Shown here one piece after another: positions 1-11,330 of a stretch of DNA of 64,000 nucleotides (position 1 is its first letter; each line of letters opens with the position of its first letter). The position numbers and the translations under genes were made by a program. Under the pieces are notes generated by a model. That model saw only the letters and a list, made by a program, of their open reading frames with translations. It had not been told where the DNA came from and did not search any database. The stretch comes from Gonatopus flavifemur (Eukaryota > Arthropoda > Insecta > Hymenoptera > Dryinidae). The stretch is from assembly GCA_018340375.1 (NCBI GenBank), contig JAFFJZ010000049.1, positions 1,178,001-1,242,000 on the forward strand. The letters run 5' to 3'.

Positions 1-253
1 TAGTGATTCGACGATTTTCCAAAACAATTTTCTTCACTGCTTGAACGTTTTCATCAGTTGTTGACGTGCTTGGGCGTGCAGAGCGAGGCTCGTCATTGGC
101 ATCTTCCCGGCCACCTTGGAAGAGTTTGTACCACTTGTAAACATTTTTTTCACTCAGAACAGTTTCACCGTATGCTACTGTCAACATTTTAAGTGTTTCG
201 GAGCACTTTATTTCATTTTTCACACAAAATTTGATGCAAATCCTTCGATCCAT
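1..253 (-). pseudogene. Mariner transposase N-terminus (partial)
   Basis: The minus strand opens with ATG at 251-253 and reads MDRRICIKFCVKNEIKC, then VYKWYKLFQGGRED and DEPRSARPSTST, up to the window edge. These are the paired helix-turn-helix DNA-binding domain and linker of mariner transposases (HTH_48 type), which bind the inverted repeats of the element. About 84 codons are visible without a stop. The catalytic part is not in the window, so activity cannot be judged. Confidence 0.72.
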
Positions 254-461
254 ATTTTTCGATAGCAAGAAATCGCCGAGCACGCGAAACACTTATAACC
301 TTTATGCCTCTCACAACCAAACAAAAAATGCTATACACTTGAAACTTGGTACAGATGTTCGGGAAGAGTGTGCCAACATAACGAAACAAAAAAATTGATA
401 ATCGAAAGTACGTTGCCCACGAAATTTGAAAAGTCACCTTACTTTTTGAACACACCTCGTA
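1..461 (-). mobile_element. Mariner-like element, 5' part, cut by window edge
   Basis: The outer end lies at a TA (460-461) and reads inward on the minus strand as CGAGGTGTGTTCAAAAAGTA, a terminal inverted repeat of the kind that borders mariner elements in insects. The start of a transposase follows about 200 bases inward. The other end lies outside the window. Confidence 0.7.
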
Positions 462-2498
462 CATGTCCAAAATTGCGCATTGCCGAAAACTTTCTATTCC
501 CCCGTAACTCCTGCAGGAAATTCTTCGACGTTTAAAGGTTGGAATCATATAGTTTTCATTTGTTGGCCTGCAGAAATGTTTGGGAAATGCAAAGTGTCCG
601 ACAACGCACAATCTCAGGCATGTAGTTTATTAGTATTAACCTAAAATTTCTACTCATAACCGTCTTCCTTGCAAACAGTTTGTGCAAAATTGGACTTCCT
701 TCTCTCCCCTATTTCTGGATGCTTGGGGCCCCTGAACCCATCATTATTCAATTGTACTGTAACAAGAAAAAAATAAAGCATTTCATCATTCAAAAATTCT
801 GCAACATCATTATTGTCGAGAGGAGAGATTCAGACCTTGGTCAGAAATGCGTTCCTACCACTTCTTCTATGTGAATCTCAACAAAATAACTTTGAATAAC
901 TTTTATGAACTTTTCGTCATTCTACTAGATATGATAAACTTTCGCGGAAAACCGATCATGCGCGCGCGAAGTGCGCGCCGAAAGCGGCTTGTATATATAT
1001 ATATGAGTTGATTCCCCTTTTTGTATTTCTGTTCAATCAAATCTGACCGTGTCCGCGTACGCGTTCCGTTGTGTATGTTGTGAACTCTCGATTGTTGCGT
1101 ATTTTGATTCATAGTATTAATCCTCTATAAATATCAGTTCTTTTATATGTATATACAATATCTCTGGTTCGAGTTATGTTATATTATTCCTAATTTCTTT
1201 CATTTTTCGCTCCTTCTGATCTATGATTTCTTTATCCGGGAGTGTTTCTCTGACTCTTTTGCGTTTCAATTAGCTTTTTGATTCCGAATTCTTTTTCTAA
1301 CCGTTCCTATCGGATGGGGGCCGAATCCACGGAAGGACAAATCAACGAAACCATTGGTTGAGAGGGAAGAGATGTATAATGTATGATGTCTCATTTCTTC
1401 CAACTCACGGTTTCGTTGATTTGGTTTTTCGTTGATTTGGCCTTCATCCTTCTCATCCTATTTTACTTCCAAATTTCATTGTTCCAATTCAATGGATAAA
1501 TTCCTATCTCCTATGATCTTGTTGCATCGGTTTCATACCATTACAGTACGATGCTGTGTCTGATGATCTTTAGTATGAACTTCTCCCGGTGTGCTGACCC
1601 GGTAGTGTATTTTGATATCACTCTACAATGTGACCAACTCTGGTTCGATACTGGTTCAATTCCTTTTTCCTGAAACTTGGGTCCTTGCTCAGTGGTGAAG
1701 ATCAAGCACTGGGCAAGACCGTCTATCTATAGGAACCAATACCTCTCGGAATTTGTTGAACGGTTGATGCAAGTTGAGAAACAGTATTGCCCCTGAATAC
1801 AAATCGTTGTGTTTGACAAACTACGGCAAATGCAATCTTGCCAGTACTGCGTCTTCCAACAACTCTGGCAATTTTCACATGGGCAGCGTCGGAAGTGCCA
1901 TAATTTTCTGGAGGAACACAATTAATTATAGTACTTTCAGAAATGAATTCCGATAAATAATTTCATTCGTGACAGACTGGAGCTGATCCTCGATACATTA
2001 GAGGACTTCCCAATACATTCGTTTCCTCGGTGTTTTCAGATACATTTGGATTATGTGCATTTTGATCATTTCAGTTTCCTCATTGGTCATTCTGTTCAAC
2101 ATTAGTGTATGCTTGGTAAATTCTGTAACGATTCTCGGATTCGTATAAACCGTGAGTTTTCATTTCCAAAGATGATTTGAAATTCATTTGATGCGTTGAA
2201 CCCTTGTGTTGAATCCTATTCAAACCTTGTTATCGCTGAGATGATCTCAGAAATATCCCAGAATTATTCCAAAATATTTCCAGAATATTACGACTATGTT
2301 CAGTGATATTTCAGAACGTTTTTACAAAGTTATAAAGATGGTGACATGAGACATGCTGGAGAGATTCTGACGATTCCTGGAGATATTTTGCAGAACATTG
2401 GATCTTTTCAACGTAATATCCTGGTAATGTCGCCGAGATATGCGGTCATATGCGGCTTTTCACGTACAATATCAGAAGCGAGAATTTCCCTCACATAC
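462..2498. other. No gene recognised
   Basis: AT-rich sequence with a short (TA)n run near 990-1003. A local inverted repeat is present: a block containing AAATCAACGAAACC near 1340 and its complement near 1410. An unrecognised minus-strand reading near 1725-1920 contains IARVVGRRSTGKIAF; I assign no function. The heme-loop exon expected downstream of the P450 exon was not found here. Confidence 0.5.
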
Positions 2499-2755
2499 CT
2501 AGGCCGAAGTTGAATGTCGGGTCTTTATTTAATTCGCCGTCATCCTTCAGAAATCTTTCAGGTCTGAAACGTTCGGGATCTCCCCACAATCCAGGATCTT
2601 TATTCAATGCATCCAAATTCGTTAGAATTAAAGTATTTTTCGGTACTGTATAATTGAACAAAGAAGTTTCCTTGACACATTTATGCCCAATACCCATCGG
2701 AACAAGAGTTTCAACTCTCAATACTTCACGTATTGTCGCTTCAGTGTAGGGAAGT
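2499..2755 (-). CDS. Cytochrome P450, single internal exon (CYP2-clan-like)
   Basis: An exon of a microsomal cytochrome P450 monooxygenase, a heme-thiolate oxidase of the endoplasmic reticulum. The reading begins RLPYTEATIREVLR, which holds the helix K ExxR motif (EVLR), then VPMGIGHKC, PKNTLILTNLDA and the DPERFRPERF block, and ends FNFGL just before the heme loop. Splice sites frame it: an acceptor TTGTTCCAG before 2755 and a donor GTATGTGAG after 2499. It enters with one base of a split codon and leaves with one, so it is phase-coherent at 257 nt. The Cys-containing heme exon is not visible downstream, nor is a clear preceding exon. The LPYTEATIRE and PERF style suggests CYP2 clan (CYP304/343-like), which is inference. 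It could be a live gene with long introns or an isolated exon remnant. Confidence 0.82.
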
Positions 2756-2912
2756 CTGGAACAAGATAAAAATATGCACTTCAGAATGGACATGTTTTCG
2801 AGTAGCAATTTGATTTGGGAAACAATAATTCGAAATCGGGTCATGATCAAGAATTTTTTATATTGAGTTGAGACATGTGGCGGTCGTGTGATTAGGTCCT
2901 GATGAGGTCCAT

Positions 2913-3141
2913 ACCCAAGTAGCACAACAGGTTATGAATGCTGAGAAGGTTCTTAGGTGTTCTGAGCATGATCTATGATCATTCTCAGAATCATCGGATG
3001 AGACTGTTCCGAATAAGTATGTTTTATGCACATTCTTAGAATGTCTTTTTCGTATTTATCCAAAACAGTCTCACCCGCACATTCTATGCATGATCATAGA
3101 ACGAACGGAAAATGTTTTGAAACTTCGTGTGCTACTTGGGT
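2913..3141. mobile_element. Foldback MITE with 14-bp perfect terminal inverted repeats
   Basis: ACCCAAGTAGCACA at 2913-2926 is matched exactly by its complement at 3128-3141. Most of each half also pairs imperfectly with the other; for example, TGAGACTGTT occurs in the left arm and, inverted, in the right arm. The element is therefore nearly palindromic. It encodes nothing and lies about 160 bases upstream of the P450 exon, where an intron is expected. No clear target duplication is seen. Confidence 0.72.
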
Positions 3142-4640
3142 GTGGGGACTCGATTTCAGCTGTATCATCAATGGATCTATGGAACAGGTGATGAAGGTTG
3201 GTTATTATTTATGATCGAATGAGACAATGGATTTGCCCGATTACAAGAGCCCTTGGCCCCAGGGGCCATGAATTAGCCAATAAGAATTAAATCTTCAAGT
3301 CCCAGGGCCCATGGATGACTGCGATCGAAAGCATCTAATAAGTGTGGTTAGTTTTCTGGAATAGAACGTTATCTACATAATTTTGAATTCCATCAGTTTT
3401 TTCCACCTATTCTATACCTCAACGCCATGTTATATACAGGAAATGAGCTCGATCGGACAGAATCTACATCTTCTACAATTTTTCGTATATCAGTTCAATT
3501 TTTGTTCGAATTTGAAAATTTTGAACGCGATGCACGCACGGGAGATATTGTTCGATCTCGAAAATTTTTTTCTCCCCATGTTTGTATTAACAAGTAGCAA
3601 CTTCTCCGCAATATAACGATTCTATCCGGAAACCAATTTGTTTTCCACTCCGGTCTAATGATTACCAATATGGCTCACAGTGGAATTGTATGATATTGTC
3701 ATGGACAAAATTCATACTATGCCCCAATTTTGATCGGATCGATTCCAATTTTCTCTTCGAAATACGCAGGTGAGATTGGGGTGCGCAAGGAATCTGCGCG
3801 TTTCTTGATTGTTTATCGTAATGGACGGGAAATCCGCCAAATAGTTATAAAAGTAAAGATCTGAGATGGGAAGACATGTGATTCCATATGATTTATGTGT
3901 GTATACGTAGATATTATGGTGAGGAAAAAATTATTTATGTGTGTGTATACGTGTAGGTCTGTGCGTGCGATCGCGAATGCATTGCCATATATTCGTCCAT
4001 ATAGATATTCGTGTTTCTATGTATATGTGTGAGTGTACGTGCGTATATGCATGTATATACGTATTCGTGTGTGTGTCTGTTTATGTCAGTATGGTTCTAA
4101 ATATTCGTTTATGTATTGAGCTGAGGAGTCATGTGCATTATTCGACGTATAGTGGGAGAATGATCGAAATTAGGCATAATTTATGCAGCATGTCCAGGGA
4201 ACACATCGCTCTTTCCGAGGGTAGATTTTGGAAACAAAAGTGGACAACTCTGCCGTTGAACATCTTCCGATCCGGAGCGTAGCTTCCGAATTACGAAGAA
4301 AATAAGGTGACCACTTAGATAAGGAGTACATCATCTGATCTGATGAAATTTTCGGCACTTAGTTTCGGAACAGGAATTGTCAAATGGAGAGAGCATTCAG
4401 GTTCGTCTCAACAATTTAGCTTTCGGAGAGATCCAGTGTGTTTTGGTACCCCACGTACATGATTATATATTACACAGTAAAAAATTTTGCGTCATTTTTC
4501 GCATACTTCGACGCAAAACTGTTCACTACGTACTTACATATGAACCCCATTGTATTAAGTATATATATATACCATATTATTCAGGATAGTATCACTAATA
4601 AAGCATATACTTATCACATTAACCAATAAATCCATCAATT
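3142..4640. other. No gene recognised; contains GT-rich simple repeat
   Basis: No coding signal recognised. From about 3893 to 4090 the sequence is a degenerate (TATGTGTG/TACGTG)n simple repeat, which produces a spurious cysteine-valine-rich frame on the plus strand. A short TA run sits near 4560. Confidence 0.55.
3893..4090. repeat. Degenerate TG/TATGTG simple repeat
   Basis: Alternating purine-pyrimidine units such as TATGTGTG, GTATACGTG and TATATGTGTGAG repeat with variation over about 200 bases. Microsatellite-like; no element ends seen. Confidence 0.7.
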
Positions 4641-4994
4641 GAGGGTTCGGATGCTGAAACTCGACGAGCGCTCGAAAAGCTGTGGAAGTATTGTCCAAAC
4701 GACGAAGTCGGGGATGGGAAAAAAACTCGTCGAAATGAAAAATAAAACATATACCCTTGTAGTACTCATCAAAACACACATTTTCCCTACCAAACATTTT
4801 TTTCTAACATGAATAGTTTGTGAGTTAGAAATTAAAAAGTGAAAATTTTCATGTTCTCCAAATCAATTCAATTCAAATTATATTTTACGATTACTCAGCG
4901 AGGAGTGATCGGAATGACTTGAAATCTGGTACACGGCTCCATCATTGATCCCCGAAGACAACTAGTGAGTTAGCTTTGTCAAAATATTTCATCA

Positions 4995-5660
4995 TCCAAT
5001 AAATATTCGATAATAAACAAATACTGCTGAGAACACACGTTTTCGAGTTTCCACGAAAAAAAGTATCGAGGGAATTTTCGATTTTGGGTAAACTCAGGTA
5101 GCGAAGTTCATCAATCTTCGAAGAAGTTTCCCTGAAATTTTCAGATCAATCGAGTTGAAAATGTAAGAGATATTAAACATTATTTACGATAACGCATTAC
5201 GCTTATCGTCACGGCAGTGCTATTCAACTAAGATACACGACACTATATGCTCGATGGTTCTTGAACGAGTGTCTTTCGCAATTACTCAGTGGAATCTTCG
5301 CGGATTTGTAGGAAATTCGTTAGGTAGATACGTTATGCATCAGTGAAGTCCATGATTTAGTTCAAATCTTGTAGAATCACCATTAATCACAGTTATTAGA
5401 TAGAATATGAATATACGTGTCAGAATTTTTAGTTTCTCAGTTCCAAATGTAGAAAGGATCGAGAGTAGTTTGGACTTCAGCAAATTTCCAGCGACAAAGT
5501 TGTGCCTCCATGTTTAGAGAAGATCTTGTGAAAATTTGAAATCAAACGGAAAAATAATGGAGGAGATATTGAATTGTAAAGTAATCGCATGAGATGCACG
5601 TTGTTACGGTATCGCACCAACCAATCTCGCTTGGAATGTTTACACGATTCCAGACACGAA
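4995..5660 (+). repeat. Left inverted-repeat arm of element A
   Basis: Pairs with 20185-20866 in inverted orientation over about 660 bases with small indels. Matching landmarks include AATACTGCTGAGAACACACG, TTCACGGCAGTGC-like and CCAGCGACAAAGTTGTGCC. It shares TTTTCAGATC and TTCCAGCGACAAAGTTG motifs with the arms of elements C and D, so these belong to one family. Confidence 0.85.
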
Positions 5661-6791
5661 CTTGTATGTACATTGCTTCCTGAAAATTTTTCTGATTAAA
5701 AAGTCATTGAAATAATTAGACACAGTGGGTTCATACATACATACTCATGGCGGAATGTATTTCTCGTATGGCGGATCAGAATGATATTTGGAGAATATCT
5801 CATGAAGAATGAGTGCAATGAAATGGGTATATTATTGGATTTCAATAAAATACATATATAATTGCAATGAAACAGGAATAATACAACAGAATCCTTATTC
5901 TAGTTGTGTTCAAAGTTATGGAATCTCACGACACGATTCATCTTTTGTACTTCTAAACGGAACTCCCGTAAATGAATCGTTGAAAAATTTTTGCCTTTTC
6001 GCGCTCTAATACCTCATTAGTTTCTCCACATCGTTCACTTTTGCTGGACTTATACCTATACTCTCTGCCGGTTGTGAGTTATTCATGTTGATACATAATC
6101 CAACGTTATCGTAGACTCAATGAAGTTGGTCTTTGGTTTTCCATTATAGCCGTAATGAATATTCATTTGACCATTTGGAAAATAAGTCATTCTGACACTT
6201 TTACTGATGTACAAATCTTTCGGCAATCTGATTCTGTCTTGCAGAAGTGGTTCGAAGTTCTTATATACATGTTCTGATTGCCCGATAACATTGAACGGTG
6301 GATTTCTCTATAAATTGAATATATTCTTCATCAGTTTCAATCGTTTCTGCATTTTCTTCCATTGCCCATACATTCCAAAATTCCTATCATACGAACAATA
6401 AGATGTTCCACGAACTGGGAATAAATGCTGGATCTCCACTTGTAATTCCCGAGACAGCAATGAGAGGAAAAATAAAACCAAAAAATTCTTATCCTGACCC
6501 CCAAAACCGTTCGAAAATGGAGAAATTTTATTATAACAATCCAATTTGGATCCTTTTTCTATCGCACCCAACAACAGATCACAGATTGTATTCTCGCCTT
6601 TCTTAGTAGTACCTTCCAAGGAGAAGGACATATAACTTCTCTTATGGTCTCCGAAAATATGTACATTAAACACATCGAGCCGAATCAATCTGCGATAGAA
6701 TCGTTCGGAGACTGGGATTCCAGATAACGGCGAATTTTGTCCAAAATCAAATCCCAAACATGAAACATTTCTTTCGATAACATAACACATG

Positions 6792-8038
6792 GGCTGAAAA
6801 GTCCCGGGCCTAACGAAGGAAACACGTTTTTTTTGTTCAAAATTAACTTATTTCATCAACGTAATCTCCATCAAGAACAACGCAATCATTCCAGCGCCGC
6901 TCCATCATTTCGATACCGCTTTCGTAGAACGATTGATCTTCTGCTTCAAAATAGGCCTCAGTTTAAGCGACAACCTCTTCATTCGAACGAAATTCTTACC
7001 GGCGAGCATTTTTTTAGGTCTGCGAACAGCCAGTAGTCGCTGGGAGCCAAATCTGGCGAATACGGTGGATGTGGAAGCAATTCGGAGTTCTATTCATGTA
7101 GTTTCGCGATTGTTTTGACTGACTTTTAACATGGTACGTTGTCTAGATGGAATACCATTTTTTTCTTCGCCACATGCGGTCGTTCCTTTGCAATTTCGGC
7201 CTTCAAACGCTCCAATAATGCGATATAATATTCACTGTCGATGGTATTCCCCTTCTCAAGATAGTCGATGAATATTACAACACGCACATCCCAAAATACC
7301 GACGCCATAACCTTTACAGCCGGTTGTGATGCTTTCGGACGCTTTGAACGAGGTTCACCAGTGGCTGTCCACTCAGATGACGATCATTTTGATTCCAGAG
7401 TGAAGTGATGGATCCATGTATCATCCATTGTAACATACCGACGCAAAAATTCTGGCTTGTTACGTTTAAACATGGCCAAACACTGTTCAAAAGCATCGTC
7501 GCGTTCTTGTTTTTGGTCAACAGTGAGCAAACGCGGCGCCCACTTTGAACAGAGCTTTCTCATAATCAAATACTCATGCAATATGAAACCAACACGTTCT
7601 TTTGATATTTTTACGATCTCAGCTAATTCACGCAACTTCACTTTTCGATCATTCAAAACGATTTTGTGAATTTTTTCATGTTTTCTGGTGTTACTGCCTC
7701 ATTTGGACGTCCATTGCGTTCTGAAGTCAGCAAACCAACGTTTCATTGTGGTTTCTGATGGAGCGGTGTTCCCATAACACTTGTCAAGCCATTGCTTTGC
7801 TTGAACGGTATTTTGTCCCATCAAGAAGCAGTATAAAATTTAAACACGGGATGGTTTTTGATCCATTGTTTTGAAAATAACGAAAGTAGCGTCACTTTTA
7901 GTACAATAACTCACAAACTAATGAATAGAATGTCCCGAAATTTCGACAGGTGTCCTGTGAAGGTTAGTACTAACTGAAAAACAGGCGAATGCAGTAAAAT
8001 TCGCGCCATCTATTTGTTAGGCCCGGGACTTTTCAGCC
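6792..8038 (-). mobile_element. Mariner-like element inside the DUF7869-like gene
   Basis: Ends GGCTGAAAAGTCCCGGGCCT and its exact complement bound a 1.25-kb element. Both sides carry CATG (6788-6791 and 8039-8042). Because CATG is palindromic, it may be target duplication or part of the repeat. The usual TA flank of mariners is not visible. Removing the element plus one CATG restores the reading frame of the interrupted gene. Confidence 0.8.
6842..7866 (-). pseudogene. Mariner transposase, frameshifted
   Basis: ATG at 7864-7866 is followed by an early stop. Recognisable blocks are MKRWFADFR (DNA-binding part), RELAEIVKISKERVGF, APRLLTVDQKQER, YVTMDDTWIHHF (first catalytic Asp), VFHLDNVPC (second) and YSPDLAPSDYWLF (third). 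The catalytic triad is of the DD34D mariner class. Several frameshifts separate these blocks (around 7310, 7380-7520, 7660-7720), so the copy is dead. Confidence 0.82.
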
Positions 8039-8328
8039 CATGTGTTTGTTTCTTTTATCACCAGTAACCTCAGCATGATAATCAATGAATAAATTATACA
8101 ACTTATGCAGAGTTAGCTCAGGATGATCAAAGTATGCTAATTTAGAACTCTCACGGCCATGATGTGATTCAAAATGAGGTATCGTCAAACAATGTGCATG
8201 TATTAATTCTTTCACATTGTCAGTCAAACAAACTTCGTGATTATCATGTTTACCTCGATCATCCCCCAAAGACTTATTGTTCAAAAGTTCCTTCTCAATG
8301 TACCTTCACGTATTGGGAGGACAAATTA

Positions 8329-9594
8329 ATTCGTCCCGTTTTTTTACAGTTAGAGATGAGTTTATTTCAGAAGAACATGAATTATCAAATTAATCAAAGT
8401 ATTGTCCATCGCTGGCTATCACTTTTTCCCATCTTTCGGGTGATTTTCGAATCCCGTTACGGAAAAACGTCTCGTCTTTCGAGGCGGTCCAAGTTAGGAG
8501 CCAATTTCCGATCTCTTCGAACGAAGTGAACCGGTGGCCTGCCAAATCGTGCTGCATCTGTCGGAATAACCAGTAATCAGGAGGAGCAATGTCCGGTGAG
8601 TACGGCGGGTCTGGTAGAATATTCCATTTCAACGTTTCCAGATAATTTTTCACTGTTTTTGCGACATGAGGCCGAGCGTTATCGTGTACAAGAATGACTT
8701 CGTCATGTCTTTCCTTGTATTCCGGACGTTCTTCTCGTGACGCACGACTCACACGAATCAATTGTAGCCTATACCGATCACCCGTAATAGAATCACCAGG
8801 TTTCAGCAACTCATAGTATATAACACCCTTTTGGTCCCACCAGATACACAGCATGATCTTCGAACCATGAATATTCCTCTTTGGTGTCGATGTTGAAGTC
8901 TATGGCAACGATTGACCGGGTATAGCATAGTATTTTCTTTTCTTGGGGTTATCGCAGAATATCCATTTCTCATCTCCTGTCACAATCCGGTATAAGAACC
9001 CCTTTCTTCGTTGTCTTTGAATCAGCTGCTCGCAAGTGAAAAATCGCCGTTCAATGTCTCTAGGCTTCAAGTCATAAGGCACCCAATTGCCTTGCTTTTG
9101 AATCATGTCCATGGATTGTAATCGTACGGGAACTGCTTGTTGCGTAACTCCTAATGATTCCGCAAGCTTCTGTTGCGTTTAACTCGAATCTTCGTCGAGT
9201 GAAGCCTCCAATTTCTCGTTTTCGAATTTTTGTGGTTGTCCTGAGCGAGGCTTGTCTTCGACTCTGAAATCGCCATTCTTAAAACGTCGAAACCATACCC
9301 TACATGATTTATCAGTTGAAGCATTGTCACTATAAACTTCCACAAGCATTTTATGGACTTCAGCTGCACTTTTTTTCCAATTAAAACAGAAAACTAGCAG
9401 CTCCCGCAAATGCTGCTTAGTTGAAACGAAATTTGACATACTCCACTGAGTTGAAGTCGGGATTCCAGAAGGAACTCGGAGTGATATAAACTGAATATTA
9501 TTCACAGGTGTCTAACCTCTCTGAAACAATTGAAATCGGTTGTGACTATGAAACATTTATGAGAGCGAGAGTCATCTTTTCAAACCAACCGAAC
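8329..9594 (-). mobile_element. Mellifera-subfamily mariner
   Basis: About 1.27 kb, normal mariner length. TA lies at 8327-8328 and 9595-9596, and the ends ATTCGTCCCG and (complement) GTTCGGTTGG are similar. Removing it and one TA gives a continuous reading MYELICPPNT in the interrupted DUF7869-like gene, which supports these borders. Confidence 0.75.
8390..9439 (-). pseudogene. Mariner transposase (mellifera type), two in-frame stops
   Basis: Full-length frame of about 349 codons from ATG 9437-9439 (MSNFVSTKQHLRELL). The N-terminal part has VWFRRFKNGDFRVEDKPRSG, followed by the WVPYDLKPRDIERRF linker. The DD34D triad is visible as VTGDEKWI, LVHDNARPHVA and YSPDIAPPDYWLF. It ends EKVIASDGQYFD. 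In-frame stops occur after DEDSS (9179-9181) and after PGQSLP (8897-8899). No frameshift is needed, so the copy is young or slowly decayed. A diverged relative lies at 52.3-53.3 kb. Confidence 0.9.
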
Positions 9595-10204
9595 TAATTC
9601 GTACATATATAGTGAAGTGGTTACAAATTTCTGGCAAACTATCGTATTTATCTCTTGAGATTGGAATAAATATACGCATGAACCTGGTTTGTTCGGTTAC
9701 GGATCATTGACGTTCACATTTGTGGAATTCCTCTTCATACAAAAACTGAGCATGACGTTCTGCGCTTTGTATTCTCCCTGCTTCCAGAACGTATCATGGA
9801 ATTCTTCTTGTTGTGGAATTTCAATTTTTCGAAAACATTCTTTGAGCCGGCAAGATTGAACACATTCAAATGTTTTGGCTGGGATTGATTTTCCCGGATG
9901 TGAAGAATATTCTTGTCCCTGCAATGTAGGTCACTTTCAGTCACCCAAGAATTAGAAAAACACTCAGAAAATTTGAAAATTCCCATAGAACTCAATCGAC
10001 TACAGCTGGTTGGTGTGTTTTTGTTTTATGTATTCATAACCTTCTTCAACGAGTGAATTCGTTCTTTTCAAGGGTCCTTTCATATCATCTTAGAATATTG
10101 TCAAGTTGCAAGAATAGGTTAGGATTTCGAAGAATTTCAAATATTTCGAAGATTTTTCATCTCCCTATCAAAAAGTTCTTCCTCACATTCATGATTAGGA
10201 ATCG

Positions 10205-10540
10205 CATTAAGAGGATACCAGCGTACCATCTGAGTGAACTTTCTTTCTGTAAGATTTCTCTGAACTGAATATATGAAATAGCCCAAAATATTCAGGAAAT
10301 AATCTTTGATACTTTATCTATTGCAGTACATCGCCCGAATTTCGAAAAAAATTCTCTGTTACCGACTGAGAAGAACGATTTTCTCCGAAATTTGGAATTC
10401 GGGCGATGTACTGCAATAGATGAAGTATCAAAGATTATTTCCTGAAAACTTTTGACTATTCCATAAATTCAGTTTGGAGAAATGTTGCAGAAAAAAAATT
10501 TACTCGGATGATACACTTGTACCTCCTTATAGGAGCGAAC
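10205..10540. repeat. Palindromic foldback element, copy 1
   Basis: Arms about 145 bases long pair around a centre near 10365. ATTGCAGTACATCGCCCGAA is inverted as TTCGGGCGATGTACTGCAAT, and AATAATCTTTGATACTT is inverted as AAGTATCAAAGATTATT. A second copy with the same arms lies at 56962-57290. Confidence 0.85.
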
Positions 10541-11050
10541 ATGTATTGACATCGATCAATGAAAACAATTATACGAGAGAAAATTACTTGATACGAGACA
10601 GAATAAAATTTGACGCGTTTCAAAGTATGAAAAGTTCGTCTCTCTCCATCCAATCTATACTCCGAGTAAGGAGTTGTGATTATCAGAGACATGGATCAGT
10701 TCGTGAATGTGAATTCGCTGTATTCGGTGACTCACACGTATCGATTGTTTTTATTGATCGATGTGAATATATCTTGATCGCTTCTATAACAAACATTTAC
10801 CTTTGTAACATTTGAGTGTATCGATTGAAACGAATGAATATCATGTGTCAAATCTATGATTTTTACCTGATTTTTGAATGTTTTAATTTGGTTCCGGATC
10901 CAACCATGTTCATTACGTTTTCGTTTGCGACCAGATTTTGATCCCTTCGGAGTTTACATTATTCCTCAATTTTGAATGATACGAGATGATTTTTCTACTA
11001 ATTCAAGCGAGATCTTTATTCACCAAAACGCGTTGAGACGGAATAAAAAC
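10541..11050. other. No gene recognised
   Basis: Between the foldback and the LINE 3' end. I see no protein motif. A short AATACAT/ATCGATCAA-rich stretch contains two similar TTGATCGATGTGAATAT-like strings. Confidence 0.4.
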
Positions 11051-11330
11051 AATTTTCACTCATTTATTGAGGTTGAATGGGTACTAGCACAAACTCTGAA
11101 AAACAATGTTTTGAATTGAATAATCATTTATTTGAGGTTAACTGGGAACTAGCCCAAAACTCTTACAATCCATATACAGTAATCTATGCTCGGCACCAAC
11201 TATAAATCTCAATATGAGAACATAAAGTTACATAACTGTACAAATTTAAACAAAAAGAAGTTGTTTTACATAATTGGTTGGAGCCTTTCAGAATCAGTAC
11301 GATTGAACAGACTTACATTATAATGTAGAG

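Larger units (their letters stand above)
5916..9918 (-). pseudogene. DUF7869-like putative transposase, split by two mariners
   Basis: Three minus-strand segments (9597-9918, 8043-8326, 5916-6787) form one protein order. The first has KSIPAKTFECVQSCRLKECF and FWKQGEYKAQN, and begins right after a splice-acceptor-like TACATTGCAG. The second has RGKHDNHEV and IPHFESHHGRES. The third has NGFGGQDKNF, FPVRG and YDRNFGM, then NGKP and GISPAKVNDVEKL, with a stop at 5916-5918. This pattern (Cys-rich N-part, RGKH, ESHY-like, GGQNKN, GHSY-DRxFG) is what I know of arthropod DUF7869-type proteins. The acidic GGQ(D/N)KN and DRxFG regions look like an RNase H-fold nuclease, which is inference. TGA and TAG stops and at least one frameshift are present. 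It lies inside long inverted repeats, so it is the likely transposase of element A. Confidence 0.66.

Noticed and set aside
213..611. A 132-codon minus-strand frame at the left edge
   Set aside because: It runs across the mariner inverted repeat in the wrong frame; the real transposase frame ends at 253.
1774..1956. Possible heme-loop exon of the P450 on the minus strand
   Set aside because: No FxxGxRxCxG pattern in any frame that I read there.
3941..4282. Cysteine-rich plus-strand frame that looks like a toxin-like peptide
   Set aside because: It is a translation of a TATGTG simple repeat.
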